From positions 1 to 11,164 of the forward strand of contig CATYLC010000033.1 in assembly GCA_958408685.1 (NCBI GenBank): a stretch of DNA of 11,164 bases. Reading direction: 5' to 3'. Every line of letters begins with the position of its first letter. The stretch's first letter is position 1. Position numbers and translations under genes: made by a program. Under the pieces are notes generated by a model. That model had not been told where the DNA came from. It saw only the letters and a program-made list of their open reading frames with translations, and ran no database searches. The DNA is from an uncultured Collinsella sp. (lineage in GTDB: Bacteria; Actinomycetota; Coriobacteriia; Coriobacteriales; Coriobacteriaceae). Shown one piece after another: positions 7,102 through 11,164 of the stretch.

Positions 7102-7343
7102 CTTGCGCTAGAACATAAGTCACGAAAATAGTCAAGCCATGTCTGTTTAAACAAAATAGCAGCAGTACAAGTACATTCGCACTTGCTTAAAATCATTATT
7201 AATGAACAGCCTGCTTGTATCTGTAAAGTACATGGCTTGATGAGCAACGCTTTGGCGGGTAATGAGTCGAAAAGCAGCAACGTAACCAATTTGTAACAAA
7301 CTTAGACGTTTAAACAAATAATCCAACCTTTTGCGAATTTAGC
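7102..7343. other. AT-rich leader region of the mannose PTS operon, no gene seen
   Basis: This stretch is clearly richer in A+T than its surroundings and holds no credible gene on either strand. It contains an exact inverted repeat, TCAAGCCATG at 7132-7141 and CATGGCTTGA at 7231-7240, a tight palindrome TCATTA-T-TAATGA at 7193-7205, a short CAAGT/ACTTG hairpin at 7168-7185, and two copies of GTTTAAACAAA at 7145-7155 and 7308-7318. These could be binding sites for a regulator encoded elsewhere or parts of a structured RNA. No mannose-operon regulator gene is next to the operon. Confidence 0.5.
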
Positions 7344-7349
7344 TATAAT
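7344..7349 (+). promoter_or_regulatory. Candidate -10 box for the mannose PTS operon
   Basis: A perfect TATAAT at 7344-7349 lies 71 bases before the manX-like start. Sixteen to eighteen bases upstream there is no good match to TTGACA, so the promoter may depend on an activator. TATACT at 7367-7372 is an alternative. No GG/GC pattern of a sigma-54 promoter is visible. Confidence 0.4.
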
Positions 7350-7419
7350 TCCACAATCCAAACAGGTATACTCCTTTCATGTCGTGTAGGAAATACGTAG
7401 ACAAAAAGGAGGTTATGTG

Positions 7420-8409
7420 ATGGTAAGTATTGTTCTTGCTAGCCACGGGGACTTGGCAGCTGGAATCAAGCAGACGGGCTCGATGGTCTTTGGCGATCAG
7501 CCGTCTGTTGCCGTGGTCTCGCTCGAGCCGAGCATGGGCCCCGACGATTTCCGTGCCAAGGTCGAGGAAGCAGTCGCTTCCTTCGAGGACCAGGAGCAGG
7601 TGCTCTTCCTCGTTGATCTGTGGGGCGGCACGCCGTTCAACCAGATCAGCGGGCTCATCGAGGGCCACGATTCCTGGGCTATCGTCACCGGTGTCAACCT
7701 GCCTATGCTCATCGAGGCATATTCGCAGCGCTTTGACGCAAAGAACACTGCACATGCGATCGCAAAACATCTCGTGACTGAGGCTAAGGCTGGCGTGCGT
7801 GTCAAGCCCGAGTCTCTGGAGCCCGAGGAGAAGAAGCCGGCTGCGGCCGCCGCTGCTCCTGCAGGCGCCATCCCTCCGGGAACGGTCATCGGCGATGGGC
7901 ACATCAAGATCGCCCACGTCCGTATCGACACCCGTCTGCTTCATGGTCAGGTGGCCACCACGTGGACCAAGCAGATCAACCCCAACCGCATCATCGTGGT
8001 TTCCGACGGCGTTGCTCACGACGAGCTCCGCAAGACCATGATCGAGCAGGCTGCCCCTCCGGGAGTCCATGCCAACGTCGTGCCCATCAAGAAGATGGCC
8101 GAGGTCGTCAAGGACACGCGCTTTGGTGACACCAAGGCCATGCTGCTCTTTGAGAACCCGCAGGATCTGCTCAAGGCCATCGAGGCCGGTGTCGACATCA
8201 AGGAAGTCAACATCGGTTCCATGGCTCACTCCAAGGGCAAGGTCGTCGTCACCAACGCCGTCGCTATGGGCGATGACGACGTCAAGACTCTCGAGGCCCT
8301 CAAGGCCAAGGGCGTCAAGTTCGAGGTCCGCAAGGTTCCTTCGGATTCCTCCGAGGATCTCGACGCCATGTTGAAGAAAGCTAAGGCCGAACTGGCCGCT
8401 CAAGCATAG
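7420..8409 (+). CDS. manX: PTS mannose-family IIAB component
   Basis: This is the cytoplasmic phosphocarrier of a mannose/glucose-type phosphotransferase system: IIA takes phosphate from HPr, passes it to IIB, and IIB gives it to the sugar entering through IIC/IID. The product is 329 residues, close to E. coli ManX (323). The IIA domain covers about 1-130 with the phosphorylated His9 in ASHGDLAAG and the WGGTPFNQ motif. An Ala/Pro-rich linker lies at about 130-160. IIB follows from HIKIAHVRIDTRLLHGQVAT, with phosphorylated His175 in LLHGQV, ending near 329. The ATG at 7420 is chosen because AAAAGGAGG ends seven bases before it; GTG at 7417 is closer and less likely. It is first of three closely spaced genes. 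The sugar may be mannose, glucose, glucosamine or a related hexose; sequence alone does not decide. Confidence 0.95.
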   Translation: MVSIVLASHGDLAAGIKQTGSMVFGDQPSVAVVSLEPSMGPDDFRAKVEEAVASFEDQEQVLFLVDLWGGTPFNQISGLIEGHDSWAIVTGVNLPMLIEAYSQRFDAKNTAHAIAKHLVTEAKAGVRVKPESLEPEEKKPAAAAAAPAGAIPPGTVIGDGHIKIAHVRIDTRLLHGQVATTWTKQINPNRIIVVSDGVAHDELRKTMIEQAAPPGVHANVVPIKKMAEVVKDTRFGDTKAMLLFENPQDLLKAIEAGVDIKEVNIGSMAHSKGKVVVTNAVAMGDDDVKTLEALKAKGVKFEVRKVPSDSSEDLDAMLKKAKAELAAQA

Positions 8410-8427
8410 TAAAGGAGGGTCCGATAC

Positions 8428-9246
8428 ATGTCTGCAATCACTATTCTGCTTGTTGCGATTGTCGCGTTGCTTGCCGGTATGGAAGGCATTCTGGATGAGT
8501 TCCAGTTCCATCAGCCGCTCGTGGCATGCACGCTTATCGGTCTCGTAACCGGTCACCTTCAGGAGGGCATCCTCCTGGGCGGTTCGCTCCAGATGATGGC
8601 CCTTGGCTGGGCTAACGTCGGCGCCGCTGTCGCGCCTGACGCCGCTCTGGCCTCGGTCGCTTCTTCGATCATCATGGTGCTCGCCCTCAACGGTGGCGCC
8701 ACCGATTCGGCCAAGGCCGTTACCACCGCTATCGCCGTCGCCGTCCCACTGTCGGTCGCTGGTCTGTTCCTGACCATGATCTGCCGTACCATTGCTACCG
8801 CTATCGCTCACGCCATGGACGGTTGCGCCGAGAAGGGCGACTTCTCCGGCATCGAGCGCTGGCAGTATGCTGCCATCCTCATGCAGGGCCTTCGTATCGC
8901 CATCCCGGCAGTGCTTCTGTGCGTCATCCCGGCCGAGGCCGTTACCAACGCGCTTAACGCTATGCCCGACTGGCTGTCCGGCGGCATGGCTGTCGGCGGC
9001 GGCATGGTCGCTTCCGTCGGTTACGCCATGGTCATCAACATGATGGCCACCAAGGAGACCTGGCCGTTCTTCGTCCTCGGCTTTGTCCTTGCTGCCATCC
9101 CTCAGCTCACGCTGATAGCCCTTGGTCTCATCGGCATCTCCCTTGCCCTCATCTACCTTGGCCTTAAGGATCTGGCCAAGCAGGGTGGCGGCATGGGCGG
9201 TGGCTCCGGCGACCCGCTCGGCGACATTCTGAACGATTACGAGTAG
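8428..9246 (+). CDS. manY: PTS mannose-family IIC component
   Basis: The product is a 272-residue integral membrane protein that forms the sugar channel together with IID. It starts with a hydrophobic segment ITILLVAIVALLAGMEG and holds the family features EFQFHQPLVACTLIGLVTG, EGILLGGSLQMMALGWANVG and AAVAPDAALASVASSI. Further membrane helices follow through about residue 245. The C-terminus is a Gly-rich stretch then GDPLGDILNDYE, which from memory resembles the tail of IIC proteins in the Firmicutes manLMN/mpt type. AAAGGAGGG lies nine bases before the ATG. The gap to the IIAB stop is 18 bases, consistent with one transcript. Confidence 0.94.
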   Translation: MSAITILLVAIVALLAGMEGILDEFQFHQPLVACTLIGLVTGHLQEGILLGGSLQMMALGWANVGAAVAPDAALASVASSIIMVLALNGGATDSAKAVTTAIAVAVPLSVAGLFLTMICRTIATAIAHAMDGCAEKGDFSGIERWQYAAILMQGLRIAIPAVLLCVIPAEAVTNALNAMPDWLSGGMAVGGGMVASVGYAMVINMMATKETWPFFVLGFVLAAIPQLTLIALGLIGISLALIYLGLKDLAKQGGGMGGGSGDPLGDILNDYE

Positions 9247-9262
9247 GAGGGGAGTGATACAT

Positions 9263-10183
9263 ATGGCAGAGAACAAGATTCAGCTCACCAAGGCTGACCG
9301 CAAGAAGGTTTGCTTCCGTCATCAGTTCCTTCAGGGCTCGTGGAACTACGAGCGCATGCAGAACGGCGGCTGGTGCTTCGCAATGATCCCTGCGATCAAG
9401 AAGCTCTACACCAGCAAGGATGACCAGATTGCCGCTCTTAAGCGCCACCTGGAGTTCTATAACACCCACCCCTATGTTTCCGCCCCCGTCATTGGCGTTA
9501 CCCTCGCCCTCGAGGAGGAGCGCGCCAACGGTGCTCCGATCGATGATGTCGCCATCCAGGGCGTCAAGGTCGGTATGATGGGCCCGCTCGCCGGCGTCGG
9601 TGACCCCGTCTTCTGGTTCACCCTTCGCCCGATTCTGGGCGCTTTGGGCGCTTCCCTGGCCATGTCCGGCAGCATCGTCGGTCCGCTGCTGTTCTTCTTC
9701 GCGTGGAACATCATCCGTTACGCTTTCCTGTGGTACACGCAGGAGTTTGGCTACAAGGTCGGCTCCTCCATCGCCAAGGACCTCTCCGGTGGTCTGATGG
9801 GCAAGGTCACCGAGGGCGCTTCCATCCTGGGTATGTTCATCATCGGCGCCCTGGTCGAGCGCTGGGTGTCCATTTCCTTCACCCCGATCGTCTCCACGGT
9901 CAAGCAGTCTGCTGGCGCCTTTATCGACTGGGCTAGCCTGCCCTCCGGTTCCGAGGGTATCAAGGAAGCGCTGACGATGTACAACTCCGTCGGTGCTACC
10001 GCCCTTGATCAGATGAAGGTCACCACGCTTCAGGCCAACCTCGATCAGCTCATCCCCGGCCTTGCCGCCGTGTGCCTGACCCTGCTGGTCTGCAAGCTCC
10101 TCAAGAAGAAGGTCAGCCCGATCGTCATCATCCTGGCTCTCTTCGCCGTCGGCATCATCGGTCGCTTCTGCGGCTTCATGTAA
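9263..10183 (+). CDS. manZ: PTS mannose-family IID component
   Basis: The product is 306 residues and completes the membrane part of the PTS. The N-terminal signature is LTKADRKKVCFRHQFLQGSW followed by NYERMQNGGWCFAMIPAIKK, characteristic of IID. The middle holds TLALEEERANG and GVKVGMMGPLAGVGDPVFWF, also typical. Membrane segments are evident around LLFFFAWNIIRYAFLWY, ILGMFIIGALVERWV and near the C-terminus (VIIILALFAVGIIGRF-like). The ATG at 9263 is chosen because AGGAGGGG ends ten bases before it; an in-frame GTG at 9254 lies almost on top of that site. The gene starts 16 bases after the IIC stop. A terminator follows 56 bases after its stop, which marks the main 3' end of the operon. Confidence 0.94.
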   Translation: MAENKIQLTKADRKKVCFRHQFLQGSWNYERMQNGGWCFAMIPAIKKLYTSKDDQIAALKRHLEFYNTHPYVSAPVIGVTLALEEERANGAPIDDVAIQGVKVGMMGPLAGVGDPVFWFTLRPILGALGASLAMSGSIVGPLLFFFAWNIIRYAFLWYTQEFGYKVGSSIAKDLSGGLMGKVTEGASILGMFIIGALVERWVSISFTPIVSTVKQSAGAFIDWASLPSGSEGIKEALTMYNSVGATALDQMKVTTLQANLDQLIPGLAAVCLTLLVCKLLKKKVSPIVIILALFAVGIIGRFCGFM

Positions 10184-10239
10184 GCACGCTTCGGCTTAAG
10201 ACCGAGAATTGCTAGGCAAGGGCTTTTGAGCCATTGAAA

Positions 10240-10285
10240 CGGACCGCACCCGGTGGGTACACTGGATGCGGTCCGATTGTTTTTA
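10240..10285 (+). terminator. Terminator/attenuator between the IID gene and the DUF956 gene
   Basis: CGGACCGCA at 10240-10248 pairs with TGCGGTCCG at 10267-10275. After one mismatch an inner stem CCGGTG/CACTGG with one wobble closes on the tetraloop GGTA. The tail is ATTGTTTTTA, a good T-tract. The ribosome-binding site of the DUF956 gene (GGAGGG at 10288) begins three bases after it, so that gene must be reached by readthrough unless a promoter is hidden in the hairpin. Confidence 0.85.
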
Positions 10286-10303
10286 TTGGAGGGCGAGGCG
10301 CGT

Positions 10304-10702
10304 ATGGCGCAATCTCAGAACAGCACGGTCGATCTGGCAACGCCGGCAACCTGCCTGATGGGGCTTACCAGCCACGGTAACGTGATGGTGGGCAATAAGG
10401 CGTTTGAGTACTATAACGAGCGCAATCCCGAGGATTATATTCAAATCCCGTGGGACGAGGTCGACTATATTGCCGCCGAGGTCTTGCGCGGCACCAAGAA
10501 GATTACGCGTTTTGCCATCTTCACCAAGGACAACGGTCACTTTACGTTTTCGACGCGCGACGACAAAGAGACGCTGCGCGCTGTGCGCAAGTACGTGGAC
10601 GAGGATAGACTCGTGCGTTCGCCCGACTTTATCGATGTGACGGCCAAGGGCGCCAAGAGCATCCCTGCTGCCATCAAAAGCCTCTTTCACAAAGGCGACT
10701 AG
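10304..10702 (+). CDS. manO: DUF956 protein, ManO-like
   Basis: The product is 132 residues. It matches what I recall of the DUF956 family, which is usually the last gene of mannose PTS operons in low-G+C Gram-positives: ATCLMGLTSHGNVMVGNKAF, YIQIPWDEVDYIAAEV, RFAIFTKDNGHFTFSTRD and AVRKYVDEDRLVRSPDFIDV all correspond to conserved family blocks. It has no membrane helix, so it is cytoplasmic. The function of the family is not firmly known; regulation of or assistance to the PTS has been suggested from its position. GTG-initiated extension to 10253 would run through the terminator hairpin, so the ATG at 10304 with GGAGGG ten bases upstream is chosen. Its placement behind the terminator suggests lower expression than manXYZ. 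Confidence 0.88.
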   Translation: MAQSQNSTVDLATPATCLMGLTSHGNVMVGNKAFEYYNERNPEDYIQIPWDEVDYIAAEVLRGTKKITRFAIFTKDNGHFTFSTRDDKETLRAVRKYVDEDRLVRSPDFIDVTAKGAKSIPAAIKSLFHKGD

Positions 10703-10720
10703 TCGTCTGCGATAGATGGC

Positions 10721-10770
10721 GGAAAATGCATCCCGGAATTCGTTCTCATTCCGGGATGCATTTTCCTTTT
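10721..10770 (+). terminator. Hairpin after manO, probable terminator
   Basis: A perfect 19-bp stem: GGAAAATGCATCCCGGAAT at 10721-10739 with ATTCCGGGATGCATTTTCC at 10748-10766, loop of eight bases, followed by TTTT. It begins 18 bases after the manO stop. Because each arm reappears in degenerate form downstream, it may also be a member of a repeat family. Confidence 0.7.
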
Positions 10771-10780
10771 GAGCGCCAGT

Positions 10781-10856
10781 TGGGAAAGCTTGTCCCATTT
10801 TTTAGCCGAATACCGGGATGGAATTTCCCTTACATGTGGTTAGAGGAAACCCCATC
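10781..10856. repeat. Degenerate copies of the post-manO hairpin unit
   Basis: CCGGGATGGAATTTCC at 10813-10828 is clearly related to CCGGGATGCATTTTCC at 10751-10766. An imperfect arm GGAAACCCCATCCC at 10844-10857 pairs with it, with two mismatches. TGGGA at 10781 and TCCCA at 10793 flank another small hairpin ahead of a run of six T at 10798-10803. This looks like a cluster of short related hairpin units. Confidence 0.5.
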
Positions 10857-10880
10857 CCATTATTTTGCGTTATTCTGGGT

Positions 10881-10886
10881 TATAAT
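10881..10886 (+). promoter_or_regulatory. Possible -10 box upstream of the tRNA region
   Basis: A perfect TATAAT lies in an AT-rich stretch, with no good -35 box at the usual distance. Transcription from it would begin near 10893, just ahead of the hairpin at 10899-10936 and in the direction of the tRNA gene. Confidence 0.25.
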
Positions 10887-10898
10887 TTTCCGTTATTG

Positions 10899-10936
10899 AG
10901 AAGGCTCTACGGCGATAATTCGCTGCAGAGCCTTCT
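10899..10936. other. Intergenic hairpin upstream of tRNA-Arg
   Basis: AGAAGGCTCT at 10899-10908 pairs perfectly with AGAGCCTTCT at 10927-10936, with a small inner stem around GCGA/TCGC. No clear T-tract follows on either strand. A second perfect palindrome, TGGCCATG-cgcta-CATGGCCA, lies at 10944-10964. They may be 3' ends of transcripts or structured leader of the tRNA precursor. Confidence 0.5.
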
Positions 10937-10994
10937 TGATGAGTGGCCATGCGCTACATGGCCAAGGGGCAAATCTGCTACACTAGTACAACAT

Positions 10995-11070
10995 GCCTCC
11001 GTAGCTCAGGGGATAGAGCACCGCTCTCCTAAAGCGGGTGTCGACGGTTCGAATCCGCCCGGGGGCACCA
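10995..11070 (+). tRNA. tRNA-Arg (anticodon CCT)
   Basis: The 76-base gene folds as a cloverleaf. The acceptor stem is GCCTCCG (10995-11001) with CGGGGGC (11060-11066), containing one T·G pair. The D-stem is GCTC/GAGC. The anticodon stem CCGCT/AGCGG closes the loop CTCCTAA, giving anticodon CCT, which reads the arginine codon AGG. The T-loop is TTCGAAT. The variable loop has five bases, the discriminator is A and CCA is encoded. The T-stem GACGG/CCGCC has one A·C mismatch at its second pair. Confidence 0.96.
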
Positions 11071-11079
11071 GGGAATATG

Positions 11080-11105
11080 ACGGCGTCGCGGGAGCGGCGC
11101 CGTTT
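11080..11105 (+). terminator. Terminator after tRNA-Arg
   Basis: ACGGCGTCGC at 11080-11089 pairs with GCGGCGCCGT at 11094-11103 with one T·G wobble and a GGGA tetraloop. A short T-rich tail (TTTCTGGTTC) follows. It starts ten bases after the CCA end. Confidence 0.7.
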
Positions 11106-11125
11106 CTGGTTCAAGACTTTAGTCT

Positions 11126-11149
11126 GCTGGCCGCGCAGCGGCCAGCTTT
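11126..11149. terminator. Second hairpin near the window end
   Basis: GCTGGCCGC at 11126-11134 pairs perfectly with GCGGCCAGC at 11138-11146, with a three-base loop, followed by TTTAAA on the plus strand. It may be a backup terminator or belong to a unit beyond the window. Confidence 0.45.
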
Positions 11150-11164
11150 AAACCACCCGCTACG

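Noticed and set aside
7038..7289. Possible small minus-strand gene (83 residues) between hypA and manX
   Set aside because: It runs through the 20-bp hairpin, has no ribosome-binding site and its translation resembles no protein family.
7320..7345. Sigma-54 promoter for the mannose PTS, as in LevR/ManR-controlled operons
   Set aside because: TTGC at 7331 lacks the GG about ten bases upstream that a -24/-12 promoter needs.
7339..9276. Long open frame on the minus strand opposite the PTS genes
   Set aside because: It is antisense to manX and manY, which have clear family motifs and ribosome-binding sites. Its translation is His/Asp/Gly-rich, typical of a reverse frame in G+C-rich DNA.
1..11164. 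CRISPR arrays, insertion-sequence transposases, phage integrase or toxin-antitoxin genes
   Set aside because: I looked for regularly spaced direct repeats and for transposase or integrase motifs and saw none. The tRNA gene shows no partial duplicate in the window that would mark an attachment site.

Overview
The window is G+C-rich with short, AT-rich intergenic gaps. Its gene repertoire, hairpin-filled spacers and mannose-family PTS with a DUF956 protein are what I would expect from a gut actinomycete of the Coriobacteriia, most likely Collinsella or a close relative. This is inferred from gene style and content; no marker gene here proves it.

Left part (1-1880). A nested inverted repeat fills the first 150 bases. 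A minus-strand gene (153-1655) follows. It encodes a 500-residue membrane-anchored protein with an acidic cytoplasmic N-terminus, one membrane helix and an external domain; I cannot give it a function. A strong rho-independent terminator (1780-1814) separates it from the next unit.

Centre (1882-7041). This is a divergent unit. To the left run a TetR-family regulator (2953-3615) and a polytopic membrane protein of a DUF5692-like type (1882-2889). To the right run a 925-residue iron-sulfur flavoprotein (3803-6580), containing a glutamate-synthase-small-subunit-like NAD(P)H/FAD core, and a HypA-type nickel/zinc metallochaperone (6613-7041). Two perfect 15-bp palindromes of the form TTGACR-N3-YGTCAA lie in the divergent promoter region. 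They look like operators that would let the TetR protein control both arms. The reading is an inducible redox module with its own membrane component. Its substrate is unknown, and HypA without any visible hydrogenase gene is the oddest part.

Right part (7042-10702). A 20-bp-arm hairpin is followed by a 300-base AT-rich leader. Then comes a mannose/glucose-type PTS operon: ManX-like IIAB (7420-8409), IIC (8428-9246) and IID (9263-10183). A strong hairpin terminator comes next, then the DUF956 (ManO-like) gene (10304-10702), whose ribosome-binding site directly follows the T-tract. Sugar is carried through IIC/IID and phosphorylated by phosphate relayed from HPr to His9 (IIA) and then His175 (IIB).

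Far right (10703-11164). Several related hairpin units are followed by a tRNA-Arg gene with anticodon CCT and encoded CCA (10995-11070), and two further hairpins.

Most promising for new biology: the TetR / membrane protein / Fe-S flavoprotein / HypA divergon with paired operators, and the families of intergenic hairpins.
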